In this document: positions 7,344-15,906 of the stretch, piece by piece
Numbering within the stretch: position 1 is the stretch's first letter
Layout: each line of letters starts with the position of its first letter
Assembly: GCA_964360835.1 (NCBI GenBank)
Contig: CAYHYG010000006.1
Location: 1 to 44,484 of the forward strand
DNA length: 44,484 bases
Reading direction: 5' to 3'
From: CAYHYG01 sp964360835
Lineage (GTDB): Bacteria; Patescibacteriota; Patescibacteriia; UBA1558; 2-01-FULL-52-15
Translations under genes and position numbers: made by a program
Notes under the pieces: generated by a model
Seen by the model: the letters and a program-made list of their open reading frames with translations, nothing else
Told to the model about the DNA's origin: nothing
Databases searched by the model: none

Positions 7344-7373
7344 TGTAGGGACAGGTCGCGACCTGTCCCTACA
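7344..7373. repeat. 30-bp perfect palindrome (REP-like)
   Basis: TGTAGGGACAGGTCG followed by its exact reverse complement, centred between 7358 and 7359. An A-run follows on the plus strand, so neither strand gives a stem followed by T, and a terminator role is unlikely. Its edges (GTAGGGAC...GTCCCTAC) resemble those of the element at 15907-15936, and the length is the same. Confidence 0.8.
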
Positions 7374-7401
7374 AAAAAATCAAACGCAATGGCCAAATAT
7401 T

Positions 7402-7427
7402 AAAAAACAGAGAACACGTTCCCTGTT
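7402..7427 (-). terminator. Terminator of the comEC-receiver-adenylate kinase operon
   Basis: Minus-strand stem AACAGGGAA / TTCTCTGTT (9 bp with one G-T wobble), 4-nt loop, then six T. It lies 30 nt after the kinase stop. Confidence 0.8.
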
Positions 7428-7457
7428 TATTGTTTAAACTTTAAATGTCTCGCCAAG

Positions 7458-8531
7458 CTAAAGTCCCAATACCTGTACCATTTGTTTGATAAGTCCCACC
7501 ACTACCGCTGCTGGCATTAAACTATAGGATGGCACACCGCTGTCATCATTTACTTCCCAGGACTTTTCTAGCACCTTGACGTTCTTTGAGGTTGCATCAT
7601 ACTCATATTCATAGGCCGGAGTAATCTCGTAGTCATCGACTATTTCAGACGCTTGCGCTACCGGCACAGCATTACGCAAATATATTTTTGGTAAACCTTG
7701 CAAATCTAACAGTTTGCGAAAAATTTGATCATCTATTTCTAATCGCTGGCGGATCGGCTCGATACCTAGCTCATCTCCCTCTTTGGAAACCATTTGTGCC
7801 AAATTACATGAAGGGTTGTCGCATCTGAGATAGAACGTCTTTGTCTGTTCATCATAGCCAACCTCCTTAGTCGCCAGTAAGCGAGTATTGCGCGGCGTCT
7901 TGCAAATCGGACAGATAACGCGATACTTAATGCGTTCATCAATAACTGATTCTGGCAAATGCAGGAAAACCAAGAAATCTGGGTCTTCACGGTAGCCAAT
8001 CAGTTCTTTCAAAAACATAGAATGAGGAATCTGATCTAGACCACGAGGAAAACCATCAAGAAATATCGCCTGCTTGGGATGCTTACTGATTTCGTACTTG
8101 ATCAGTGCCACAATCAATTCCGTAGAAATTAACGATGAGGTACCGCGACCTTCAATATTGGCGACAAGTTCCTCGACAGTATGGAAACCACGATAGTTTT
8201 TTCGAAGAAAATCTAAAAGTTCATCCCTCTTCTCTGGAGATTCTAGCCCAAGGTGAGCATCTCGAACGATATCCCCAATTGACACGTGGCCAACATTGTT
8301 ACTACCAACGGCCTCCATAAACAATTTTGAATAGGTCCCTTTGCCAGAATTCTTTTTGCCCAACATGTAGGCGACAAAAGTCCCATGCTCTAAGTAGGCG
8401 CGAAGCTTCTTGATCTCTTCGCCAACTTTGGCTGCGAAGTATTCAGCGCGCTCAGCAGGATCGCTCAAATTATAACGTTTTGTAACCCCTGATATTTTGG
8501 TCCGAAAAATTGGAAAATCAATGCTGTTCAT
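7458..8531 (-). CDS. adk: Atypical adenylate kinase family protein
   Basis: A nucleoside monophosphate kinase, probably making ADP from AMP and ATP. The P-loop GKKNSGKGT is at residues 58-66, SIGDIVR follows as the AMP-binding segment, and DGFPRG (159-164) is the family signature. A zinc-bound LID is suggested by C207, C210, C237 and C242 (CPIC ... CDNPSC). At 357 aa it is far longer than the usual 180-220: about 50 residues precede the kinase core and about 85 follow it. Many Patescibacteria have short adenylate kinases, so this could be a second, specialised copy with a modified substrate. It follows the receiver gene by 9 nt in one operon. No SD is seen. Confidence 0.85.
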   Translation of the reverse strand: MNSIDFPIFRTKISGVTKRYNLSDPAERAEYFAAKVGEEIKKLRAYLEHGTFVAYMLGKKNSGKGTYSKLFMEAVGSNNVGHVSIGDIVRDAHLGLESPEKRDELLDFLRKNYRGFHTVEELVANIEGRGTSSLISTELIVALIKYEISKHPKQAIFLDGFPRGLDQIPHSMFLKELIGYREDPDFLVFLHLPESVIDERIKYRVICPICKTPRNTRLLATKEVGYDEQTKTFYLRCDNPSCNLAQMVSKEGDELGIEPIRQRLEIDDQIFRKLLDLQGLPKIYLRNAVPVAQASEIVDDYEITPAYEYEYDATSKNVKVLEKSWEVNDDSGVPSYSLMPAAVVVGLIKQMVQVLGL

Positions 8532-8540
8532 GATTCTGAG

Positions 8541-8921
8541 CTATGCCTGAGGCATTAATGATTTAACTTTGTTCAAAACTTCCGATGGAGTGATATTAGC
8601 TTTGACTAAATAACCAACAGCTCCGAGCTCGTTGCCTTTCTTGACATCTTCATCCTGACCAAGGTTGGTCAGAAGCATCACCGGAATATTTTTGGTAACT
8701 TCGTCAGCTTTCAACTTTTTCAAAACACTAAAACCATCCATCTTGGGCATAATCACATCCAATAAAATAAAGTCTGGCTTTTCTTTAGCGGCTACCTGTA
8801 AGCCTTGCTCGCCATCGACTGCCTTCAATATCTGGAAACCTTCATGCTCAAACTTGACTTGATACATGTTGCTGAGCACCTCTTCATCCTCGATAATTAG
8901 AATTTTTTTGCCTGTTACCAT
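8541..8921 (-). CDS. Stand-alone CheY-like response regulator receiver
   Basis: A 126-aa single receiver domain. The acidic pocket E11-D12, phospho-acceptor D55 (LLDVIMPKMDG), T85 (MLLTN) and K107 (LVKAN) are all in place, so it should be phosphorylated by a histidine kinase. There is no output domain, so signalling must go through protein contact. The cognate kinase is not in the window. It sits between comEC and the adenylate-kinase gene in a tight operon. CPR genomes often carry such single receivers near type IV pilus or competence genes, which fits, but the partner is unknown. Confidence 0.92.
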   Translation of the reverse strand: MVTGKKILIIEDEEVLSNMYQVKFEHEGFQILKAVDGEQGLQVAAKEKPDFILLDVIMPKMDGFSVLKKLKADEVTKNIPVMLLTNLGQDEDVKKGNELGAVGYLVKANITPSEVLNKVKSLMPQA

Positions 8922-8934
8922 ATGCGTTATTTAA

Positions 8935-9816
8935 TTACTTCGGGTTCAGTATACCTGAAGAATATACCGCTGGCAAGGTAGCGGAAACTGCTATAGTGCT
9001 GGTACTAATACGCAATTCTACCGCCCCTTGGTGGCTACTAGACAGCACTGCACAACCTGCTTCATTCAGTCGATTAATGGCTTCGGCGTGAGGATGCTTG
9101 TACTGATTGTCCAGACCAGCCGAGATCAGACAAAACTCAGGACGGACCTGAGTGAGGAATTCTGTAGCCGATGAACTGCGGCTACCATGGTGAGCAACTT
9201 TCAGCACTTCAGCCTCAAGCTGATCGCCAAGTAGTTGTTGCTCTACCTCGGAGGAAATATCACCAGCAAATATAACATCCATAGCGCCATAGGTCAGACG
9301 TAGAACCAGTGACTGATTATTGCTATCATCTTCTTTTTGCTCTCGTGGCCAGATAACATCAATCTGCAAATTATCAAACTGACTACGCTGTCCTCGCTTG
9401 ACCACTTTGGTATTAATATTTTTTTGCTTCAATTTATCTAACAAATCTACATACTGATCGTTATCACTATTTTGTTCACCATTGAACCAAACTTCTGATA
9501 CCTCATAGGATTCGAGTAAGCTCAGCAATCCGCCAAAATGATCGAGATGAGCATGAGAAATAATTACCAGGTCAATCTTTTTTTGCCACCACGGTAAATG
9601 TTGTCCTAATTGCTGATTGATAGCAGATGATGGGCCAGTATCGATCAAAATCAATCTGCCTGCGGGAGAGCGCAATAAAAATGCATCGCCTTGGCCAACA
9701 TCTAACATGGTTAACCTAAGATCTGTTGCTGGTACTGATGGTTTGATCTGTGTAGCACAAAAAATAGCAATCAAGACCAAAATTAAAATTAAGGTGTAGA
9801 GCCTATGACTTTTCAT
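8935..9816 (-). CDS. ComEC-type metallo-beta-lactamase domain protein
   Basis: A 293-aa protein with an N-terminal transmembrane helix (about residues 5-22), then a metallo-beta-lactamase fold: MLDVGQGDAFLL, the metal site HAHLDH (H88, H90, D92, H93), AGDIS, and VAHHGSRSS. This corresponds to the C-terminal domain of ComEC/Rec2, thought to degrade the non-transported DNA strand at the outer side of the membrane channel. Here it is a separate gene whose start overlaps the end of the channel gene by 14 nt, so the two are probably translated together. It keeps all expected motifs, so it is not a decayed fragment. Confidence 0.9.
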   Translation of the reverse strand: MKSHRLYTLILILVLIAIFCATQIKPSVPATDLRLTMLDVGQGDAFLLRSPAGRLILIDTGPSSAINQQLGQHLPWWQKKIDLVIISHAHLDHFGGLLSLLESYEVSEVWFNGEQNSDNDQYVDLLDKLKQKNINTKVVKRGQRSQFDNLQIDVIWPREQKEDDSNNQSLVLRLTYGAMDVIFAGDISSEVEQQLLGDQLEAEVLKVAHHGSRSSSATEFLTQVRPEFCLISAGLDNQYKHPHAEAINRLNEAGCAVLSSSHQGAVELRISTSTIAVSATLPAVYSSGILNPK

Positions 9817-11194
9817 AACGCGATAGCATAATGGTAATTAATAACGGCAATGCCATCAAGCAAATAAATTCCAAGTTATTCAACTGCCAAGCGATAACTG
9901 CCCAGTCACTAGCCGCAAACCAATGAGCAACCAGCCATAACCAATGAGCCGTATAGTAAGTAATCAGAGCGAAACCCGAGCCAAGGTACGGAATCATACC
10001 AAGGAGTGGCAGTATCAGACCTTGGATCATTAGCAACGCTCCGGCCGGCAAAGCAAAAATATTAGCTAATGGCGCGATGATAGAAACAGTCTGAAAATGC
10101 CAGAGAAAAAGTGGCCAGATAAAAATCTGCGCTGCCAAGGTTGTACTGATGCCAGCACGAATACCTATCCAACTTGGCAACCACGACAACCATTGCTGTA
10201 GACGCTCGGTCCAAAATAATAATCCGAGCAAAGCTAGAAACGACAACTGCCAACCTAAATCATAACCCACTGACCAAGGGTTTATTAAAGATAAAGTAAT
10301 AATTGTCAGGTACAACAGATGTCTGATATCAACAGTGCGCTGATGAGCGATGCCAGCCAGCGCTAGTAATGACATGACAACGGCTCGTAAAGCCGACGCT
10401 GGCTGACCAATGACTATGACGTAGAGACTAAGAACAACCGTTGAACATAGTAATATCAAACGGTAGGATAATCCCCGTAGTCGTAACAAAATAATAAAAA
10501 CACCGATTAGCAGAGTCATATTCATGCCTGAGATAGCCATGATATGACTCAGCCCACTGCGAGAAAATTCTGTTTCGGTTGATTCTGGTATCTCAGCTTC
10601 GTCAGCTAGAACTGTTGCCCGAACCAGAGATGACTCTGGCTCTGGTAAATGTCGTTTGAGCTGTGCTAGGTGCCATTCACGCCAGTGATGAAGGTAATAT
10701 CGCCAATCATAAACCTGACCAATGACAGTCACTTCCCTGCTGCTACAGCGACTACTATAACCACGAGACCAGAGTCGACGCTGTCGCTCTAGATCCGTCG
10801 GTCTGATGACGCAACTAAATTGAATACTCGAACTAACCCAAACTTCGGGGTATCTCGGTACTATCAGTAATATCGACCCAGGATAATCCTGAATCTCTAC
10901 CCGCAGCAATTGATTAACTTCATCGACTTGGCGGAATATCACTTGGCCTGAGATTGGTGAGTCGGGCAATGTCTGTGACTGAGCCAGAGATTCACGCCAG
11001 ATGAAATAGCCAAAAGCCAGCGTTATAGTCAAAACAATAACCACCATCTGTCGCCAGCCGAGATACAATAATAAGCCTACGGCGATAAGCGGCAGGCTCC
11101 AGAGAAATTGAGGAAAACTAAAAAAACTGGCTATAAGTATGCCAGCGACTAAGGCCAATGCCAAATCTCGGACCATTACTTTGGTGGTCATCAT
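9803..11194 (-). CDS. comEC: ComEC/Rec2 competence channel, membrane part
   Basis: A 463-aa polytopic membrane protein corresponding to the N-terminal OB-fold region and competence domain of ComEC, which passes single-stranded DNA into the cytoplasm during natural transformation. Visible hallmarks are the cysteine pair region (SSIQFSCVIRPT ... SSRCSSREV), HIMAISGMNMTLLIGVFI, and SALRAVVMSLLALAG, all typical of the family. About ten hydrophobic segments follow. The nuclease-like domain found at the end of single-chain ComEC is encoded by the next gene. The ATG at 11194 is followed by a second Met, and either may be used. Together with the receiver and surface-protein genes it forms a probable operon. 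Confidence 0.92.
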   Translation of the reverse strand: MMTTKVMVRDLALALVAGILIASFFSFPQFLWSLPLIAVGLLLYLGWRQMVVIVLTITLAFGYFIWRESLAQSQTLPDSPISGQVIFRQVDEVNQLLRVEIQDYPGSILLIVPRYPEVWVSSSIQFSCVIRPTDLERQRRLWSRGYSSRCSSREVTVIGQVYDWRYYLHHWREWHLAQLKRHLPEPESSLVRATVLADEAEIPESTETEFSRSGLSHIMAISGMNMTLLIGVFIILLRLRGLSYRLILLCSTVVLSLYVIVIGQPASALRAVVMSLLALAGIAHQRTVDIRHLLYLTIITLSLINPWSVGYDLGWQLSFLALLGLLFWTERLQQWLSWLPSWIGIRAGISTTLAAQIFIWPLFLWHFQTVSIIAPLANIFALPAGALLMIQGLILPLLGMIPYLGSGFALITYYTAHWLWLVAHWFAASDWAVIAWQLNNLEFICLMALPLLITIMLSRYEKS

Positions 11195-11243
11195 AATCGC
11201 TTTCGCGACCAGTATATACCGCCGTTATTTATTTGACAACTGA

Positions 11244-12686
11244 CTACGGTATCAAGATTCTGGTAGCTCCAGCAGGAGTAATTTCCGGACTTCCGGATGC
11301 GTACCAAGCGGAGCTGTCGGAATACAATTGCAAAGTATCCGTCTGCATCACAATATCAATTTCATCTTTATAATCAACCCTAGCAGCTTCCGGTTTAAAA
11401 CGTATGATATCGCCGTCCTGCAAAGTGAGACGACCCTTGAATAAGAAACGAATACCGTTGCCGCCAGCCAGAGATACGGTGCGAGGCACGGAGTTGCCAT
11501 TAACCTCGACAGTCCAGTCCTTGGTCAACGGATAATCCGAGACAACGGTCAGATATAAATTCTCAATTTCAATCGGCTGACCAGTCACGGTATTCACCGT
11601 CAGCGTGTAATACTGTTTATTTGCTAAATCAGACAGAGCAAAGGTAGGTTTTTCGTTCAGCAAAAAGACAGATGGCGTACGCGACTGATTAAAAGTTATT
11701 TCCCGGCCGGAAGTATAGCCCTGACCAGTAACATGTAAAGCGCTGATACCAAGCTCCGCTCCCGGTCGTAAAGGCAAAACACGGAAACGCCAACCGCTGT
11801 CAGTCATAACCTGCGAACCTACTAATAATCTACCGTCAGGAATTACTACTTCTAAATTATCTTCTGCGGCTGATGTATCCCAAGTCTGCACGACTTTACC
11901 CGCAACCAAGAATTCCAATTTTTGCGGGCGCATATTTGTGGTCTGATAGGCCCAAACAATTTTCCGTATATCAACTATCTCCCCTTCTGACTGTACCTGA
12001 AGAGGAATGAAGATATCTACCTGATCGCCTTCACCGGTCAATTGCTTTGATTCCAGTGATTGAGCTAGCCAACGGAGCGAACCTTTGTCCGCAAAAGTAA
12101 TCTGTCCAGCTGTCTGTGGAAAGACACTAGAAACTTTGATGGTCTGATCATTGGCAGTGATCCGCATATCACCAACACCGCCAAGAGTCGCTATCAAAGT
12201 CCTATCTGAAGCTTGCGAATTCCAGTCGGTACGAATGCTGATGGTATGCATGCCGACCGGTACTGACAAAACATCAAAAGTGAAAACATATCGTCCTTCG
12301 GCATTTATCTCCACATCATGGCCAACCTGAATATTATCTAGATAAAATTTTCCCGATGAAATATCAGCTGGTGAATAGACACCATCCAAAGTGACCCCAA
12401 TAGCCTCTAATTGAACCTCCGTTTCCTCCACCTGCATGACAAAAGCTGCTAATTCCAGATTAGTTATTGGCCCCACAACCACCCGAGGTTTTGCTGCCTC
12501 ACTATCCGGCCAGAGACGCACCACCGGCACAGCGGCGGAAACTACCTGGGAGTTTTGCCAGAGGAATGATAAGGGCACAAAAAAAGTCAAAAGCAACATT
12601 AAACACGACGTCATCAAAACCCACAGGGTCACATGATGATGAGGTTCCAGAGGTCGAATGGTTTTTGTTTCTAAATGGTCAAACAT
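11244..12686 (-). CDS. Single-anchor extracellular protein of unknown function
   Basis: A 480-aa protein with a cytoplasmic start (MFDHLETKTIRPLEPHHH), one transmembrane segment at about residues 19-43, and a long outer region rich in beta-strand-like sequence (for example VEINAEGRYVFTFDVLSVP, GYTSGREITFN). No domain is recognised with confidence; Ig-like sandwiches are likely. A longer open frame reaches 12794 but begins at TTG upstream of the promoter, so the ATG at 12686 is chosen. The promoter at 12705-12734 leaves a leader of about 12 nt and no SD. It is the first gene of the comEC operon, so a role at the DNA-uptake site is possible but unproven. Confidence 0.75.
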   Translation of the reverse strand: MFDHLETKTIRPLEPHHHVTLWVLMTSCLMLLLTFFVPLSFLWQNSQVVSAAVPVVRLWPDSEAAKPRVVVGPITNLELAAFVMQVEETEVQLEAIGVTLDGVYSPADISSGKFYLDNIQVGHDVEINAEGRYVFTFDVLSVPVGMHTISIRTDWNSQASDRTLIATLGGVGDMRITANDQTIKVSSVFPQTAGQITFADKGSLRWLAQSLESKQLTGEGDQVDIFIPLQVQSEGEIVDIRKIVWAYQTTNMRPQKLEFLVAGKVVQTWDTSAAEDNLEVVIPDGRLLVGSQVMTDSGWRFRVLPLRPGAELGISALHVTGQGYTSGREITFNQSRTPSVFLLNEKPTFALSDLANKQYYTLTVNTVTGQPIEIENLYLTVVSDYPLTKDWTVEVNGNSVPRTVSLAGGNGIRFLFKGRLTLQDGDIIRFKPEAARVDYKDEIDIVMQTDTLQLYSDSSAWYASGSPEITPAGATRILIP

Positions 12687-12704
12687 GGGAAAAAAATCAT
12701 TATT

Positions 12705-12734
12705 ATTATACCACGTTAGAACAAAATCCAACAA
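12705..12734 (-). promoter_or_regulatory. Promoter of the surface protein-comEC-adk operon
   Basis: Minus-strand TTGTTG (12729-12734), 18 nt, perfect TATAAT (12705-12710). It lies directly after the prfB terminator and 18 nt before the ATG. Confidence 0.65.
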
Positions 12735-12735
12735 A

Positions 12736-12774
12736 TTAAATAAAATGGCGCCGTCGCCCACCCGAGACGGCACC
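12736..12774 (-). terminator. prfB terminator
   Basis: Minus-strand stem GGTGCCGTC / GACGGCGCC (9 bp, one wobble) with a 10-nt loop, then ATTTTATTT. It closes the ftsA-to-prfB gene run. Confidence 0.85.
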
Positions 12775-12822
12775 TCCTCGCAATGAAGACGCAAGTATAA
12801 TTTTTGACTTTTGCCTGTATTT

Positions 12823-13941
12823 TTACCTTTTACCTTTTGACTTTTGACTCTCTAACATTCCTGCTTCTTGGGCCAAACGCTGCTCAATAAAATCATGGAT
12901 CTCACCATTCAGAACTCTCTCCGGCTCCTTTGTCTCATATTTAGTACGGTGATCCTTGACCATTTTATACGGATGTAGCACGTATGAACGGATTTGATTG
13001 CCCCAAGCCGCCTCGGTCAATTCGCCCCGCAAGGCCTGACGCTCCTCATCTTTCTCCGCCTGATAATAAACCTGTAACTTACCCAGCAGATATTTGCGAG
13101 CCTGCTCCTTATTTTGCATCTGTGAGCGTTCGTTCTGACAGGTGACGACAATACCGGTCGGTATATGGGTGATGCGTACGGCTGAATCGGTCGTATTAAC
13201 CGACTGACCGCCTTTTCCGGAAGAACGATACACATCAAGACGCAAATCTTTGTCATCAATTTTGATATCCTCTGTTTCTTCCAACTCCGGTAAAACTTCA
13301 ACCATGGCAAATGATGTGTGTCGCTGTTGATCGGCATCATAGGGAGACAGACGGACTAAACGATGCACACCGCTCTCAGTCTTGAGAAAACCGTAGGCAA
13401 ATTCTCCGCTTATCTTCATGGTCACATTCTTAATACCAGCTTCCTGACCTATGGTACGATTGAGAACATCCACATGAAAGCTGGATATTTCTGCGTAGCG
13501 CAGATACATGCGTTCCAACATCTGCGCCCAGTCCTGCGCATCCACCCCTCCGGCCCCAGCATAAATAGTCACGATAGCTGGTCGGTTATCGTGCGGACCG
13601 CGCAGCCAAAGCTGTGTTTCCAAATCAGTATAACGGCTAAGCAAGCCGTCAATCATGATGCTTAGTTCAGCGACTAGAGCTTCATCTCCCGGATCATCCA
13701 TCATCAACCATGTATCGGCAATGTCGGCTCTCAATAATCGCCAGACCTCCAATTGTCGGCGAAGTTGCCCAGCTTCGGTACTGACTTTCTCAGCTGTCGC
13801 CCGATCATTCCAGAACTCCGGCTGGGACATCAAACTCTCCAAGTCACGCAAGTGGCTTTCTTTGCCGGCTAATTCCAAAGACAACCAGGCCTGCTCTACC
13901 CGATCGTGCAGCTGGCGAAGTTTGTCTTTTAATTCATTCAC
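12823..13941 (-). CDS. prfB: Peptide chain release factor 2
   Basis: A 372-aa class I release factor that recognises UAA and UGA. The catalytic GGQ is in YRSSGKGGQSVNTTDSAVRI, and the stop-codon recognition tripeptide reads SPY (RLSPYDADQQRHTSFA) where E. coli RF2 has SPF. The N-terminal domain is complete without the autoregulatory in-frame UGA and frameshift seen in many RF2 genes. The start is GTG at 13941, and the sequence GTGA overlaps the htrA stop, so translation is probably coupled. Its presence fits UGA acting as a stop in this genome. Confidence 0.97.
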   Translation of the reverse strand: MNELKDKLRQLHDRVEQAWLSLELAGKESHLRDLESLMSQPEFWNDRATAEKVSTEAGQLRRQLEVWRLLRADIADTWLMMDDPGDEALVAELSIMIDGLLSRYTDLETQLWLRGPHDNRPAIVTIYAGAGGVDAQDWAQMLERMYLRYAEISSFHVDVLNRTIGQEAGIKNVTMKISGEFAYGFLKTESGVHRLVRLSPYDADQQRHTSFAMVEVLPELEETEDIKIDDKDLRLDVYRSSGKGGQSVNTTDSAVRITHIPTGIVVTCQNERSQMQNKEQARKYLLGKLQVYYQAEKDEERQALRGELTEAAWGNQIRSYVLHPYKMVKDHRTKYETKEPERVLNGEIHDFIEQRLAQEAGMLESQKSKGKR

Positions 13942-15146
13942 CGGGATTTATATTCTTCGAGTGTTATGGAAACGGCACGTTTATTACCTTGCGACAAAAT
14001 TTCCAGAGATAACGTCTGACCATGAGTATGACTCGAGACAATTTCCGCCAGACTATTCTCGGCTGTAATCTTCTGCCCATCAACCGAGAGAATAATATCA
14101 TTCTCCTTCAGTCCGGCTTTATCCGCAGGCGAGCCCGGTATGACAGCTAGATCAACAGCAGTTGATCCTCGAATAATCAAAGCGCCATAATCGACCGATA
14201 CATTATTTCGCTGGGCCAGATCAGCATCAATCAGCTGATAACGCACCCCAAGATAAGGCCTGACAATGCGTCCTTTTTCTATTACACCGCTAATCAGTGA
14301 TTTGACTGAATTGATAGGAATAGCGAAACCGATTAACTGACCTTGCTGGGAGATGGCTGTGTTGACACCGATCACTTCGCCGGCCAGATTGAGCAATGGA
14401 CCTCCGGAATTACCAGGATTGATGGCCGCATCTGTCTGAATCACGTCTTCTAGACGCTCGGAAGTACCGCCGGCTCCAGCCACAATGCTACGACCCTTAC
14501 CTGAGACGACACCTTTGGTCACGGTATTAGAAAATTCTGCCAGAGCATTGCCAATAGCGATAACGGTCTGACCGACTTGTAATTGATCCGAATCACCCAA
14601 CTTAACAACGGGCAAATCTTTGGCTTCAATCTTCAAGACACCGATATCATTGAAAAGATCAGTGCCAATAACTTTGGTTGGATACTCTGCGCCGTCATTC
14701 ATAGAGACAGAATATTCGGCTTTGTCATCACTAATCACGTGTTTATTGGTAACAATATAACCGTCACTACTGATGATAAAACCAGTACCGCCTCCAACTT
14801 TCTGAATATTCGGTTCTGACGACTGCTCCGGTACTGTCTGTGGACCTAATCCAAAAAAATCGAACGGATCATACACATACGGCTGTCGCGCCACAGTATT
14901 AATATCCTTTTTGATAATAATAGAGACGACTGATGGTGAAACTGATTTGACAATATCAATGGTGCCGGATTCTTCGGATACTTTGAATACCGCGCCCTCG
15001 CTATTCTGAACTACCGTGACTGTGTTGTCACCAGGATTACCACGAGCCAAACGTAACCAAGACTGACCATAGTTGACATAGACAACAGCGCCAAGGAAAC
15101 CAAATATAAGGGGCAGTAAAAAGATAGTAAATAATTTCTTAAACAT
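13938..15146 (-). CDS. htrA: HtrA/DegP-like trypsin-fold protease with PDZ domain
   Basis: A 402-aa membrane-anchored serine protease for damaged or misfolded envelope proteins. A signal-anchor helix is at about residues 5-24. The catalytic triad is H136 (TNKHV), D168 (NDIGVLKI) and S248 (GNSGGP). One PDZ domain spans about residues 295-395 (PYLGVRYQLID ... GSPADKAGLKENDIILSVDG). All expected motifs are intact. It is 2 nt downstream of the small coiled-coil membrane protein and overlaps prfB by 4 nt, so this is a tightly packed operon. Given the many large surface proteins here, it is a likely quality-control protease for them (inference). Confidence 0.96.
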   Translation of the reverse strand: MFKKLFTIFLLPLIFGFLGAVVYVNYGQSWLRLARGNPGDNTVTVVQNSEGAVFKVSEESGTIDIVKSVSPSVVSIIIKKDINTVARQPYVYDPFDFFGLGPQTVPEQSSEPNIQKVGGGTGFIISSDGYIVTNKHVISDDKAEYSVSMNDGAEYPTKVIGTDLFNDIGVLKIEAKDLPVVKLGDSDQLQVGQTVIAIGNALAEFSNTVTKGVVSGKGRSIVAGAGGTSERLEDVIQTDAAINPGNSGGPLLNLAGEVIGVNTAISQQGQLIGFAIPINSVKSLISGVIEKGRIVRPYLGVRYQLIDADLAQRNNVSVDYGALIIRGSTAVDLAVIPGSPADKAGLKENDIILSVDGQKITAENSLAEIVSSHTHGQTLSLEILSQGNKRAVSITLEEYKSR

Positions 15147-15148
15147 AA

Positions 15149-15412
15149 CTAGCGCGGTAAATATTTATTAATTTGCTCACTGGTATTACGTTGGATTTGC
15201 ATAATCTCCTGATATTGAGCCACTAAGTCGTTAATATATGGACTGAGGTAAATATAGCCCAAAACTAACGGCACCAAAATCAATAAAATACGCAGCCAAG
15301 AGGAAATCGTGGCCCAGCGCATATGGATTTGAATTTTTTGCAGTCGCTTCTCTATATTAGCCAGACGCTCGGACTGCGCTTCTATTAGCTTACGTAACTC
15401 CAGATCGATCAT
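15149..15412 (-). CDS. Small membrane protein with N-terminal coiled coil
   Basis: An 87-aa protein. Residues 1-30 form a heptad-like coiled coil (LRKLIEAQSERLANIEKRLQKIQ), residues about 38-60 a transmembrane helix (LRILLILVPLVLGYIYLSPYI), and the rest a short second helix. It lies between nrdR (19 nt) and htrA (2 nt), so it is co-expressed with the protease. No family is recognised. Coiled-coil plus one helix suggests a scaffold or partner of a membrane protein, perhaps HtrA; that is inference. Confidence 0.7.
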   Translation of the reverse strand: MIDLELRKLIEAQSERLANIEKRLQKIQIHMRWATISSWLRILLILVPLVLGYIYLSPYINDLVAQYQEIMQIQRNTSEQINKYLPR

Positions 15413-15431
15413 GGTAGTTTATAACGTTGAT

Positions 15432-15893
15432 TTAGCGGCGTCGTTTTTTTGTCATGGCCGTCAGTTCGCGGCGGAAACTGGCCACATCCTGAAAACTACG
15501 ATAGACAGAAGCAAAGCGAATATAAGCCACCTCATCAAAGGGCTTCAATCGTTTCATCACAATGTCACCCAAATCACGAGAGGTTAGTTCGGAACGGCGA
15601 CTCTTTTGAATATCACGCTCAATAGCGTGGAGCAGATGACTGAAATGCTCTTCAGTATAGGAACGCTTTTCCAGAGATTTACGAATACCCTGGGACAATT
15701 TCTCACGTGAGTAAGCCTGCCGGCGACCGTCCCTCTTGACTACTACTACATCCAACAATTCCATTTCTTCCAGGGTACTAAAACGAAAACCGCATTTGCT
15801 ACATTCGCGTCTGCGGCGTATACCTGTCTTATCTCCGATGACACGGGAGTCTATGACCCGCGTATCCTCATGAATACAAACTGGACAAATCAT
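15432..15893 (-). CDS. nrdR: Transcriptional repressor NrdR
   Basis: A 153-aa zinc-ribbon plus ATP-cone regulator of ribonucleotide reductase genes. The ribbon cysteines are C3, C6, C31 and C34 (CPVC ... CSKC), followed by RRRRECSKCGFRFST. The ATP-cone occupies about residues 46-136 (VVVKRDGRRQAYSREKL ... VAYIRFASVYRSFQD). The length matches the family. Downstream of ftsZ and separated from it by a palindromic repeat. No NrdR boxes or reductase genes are in the window, so its targets lie elsewhere. Confidence 0.97.
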   Translation of the reverse strand: MICPVCIHEDTRVIDSRVIGDKTGIRRRRECSKCGFRFSTLEEMELLDVVVVKRDGRRQAYSREKLSQGIRKSLEKRSYTEEHFSHLLHAIERDIQKSRRSELTSRDLGDIVMKRLKPFDEVAYIRFASVYRSFQDVASFRRELTAMTKKRRR

Positions 15894-15906
15894 TTTCGTA
15901 ATACTT

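Noticed and set aside
7344..7373. The 30-bp palindrome as an intrinsic terminator
   Set aside because: No T-run follows the stem on either strand; a better terminator for the operon is at 7402-7427.
9803..9816. Split comEC considered as a frameshifted pseudogene
   Set aside because: Both halves are full domains, the downstream gene has its own ATG and membrane helix, and the overlap is typical of coupled genes.
12687..12794. N-terminal extension of the 480-aa surface protein
   Set aside because: The extension begins with TTG, runs through the prfB terminator and the promoter, and has no protein-like content.
13800..13941. Programmed +1 frameshift in prfB
   Set aside because: The N-terminal frame is continuous, with no in-frame UGA after an early CUU-type slippery site.
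12823..13941. UGA reassignment to glycine, as in some CPR lineages
   Set aside because: RF2 is present, and UGA ends several genes at expected positions, for example htrA and the pilin fusion.
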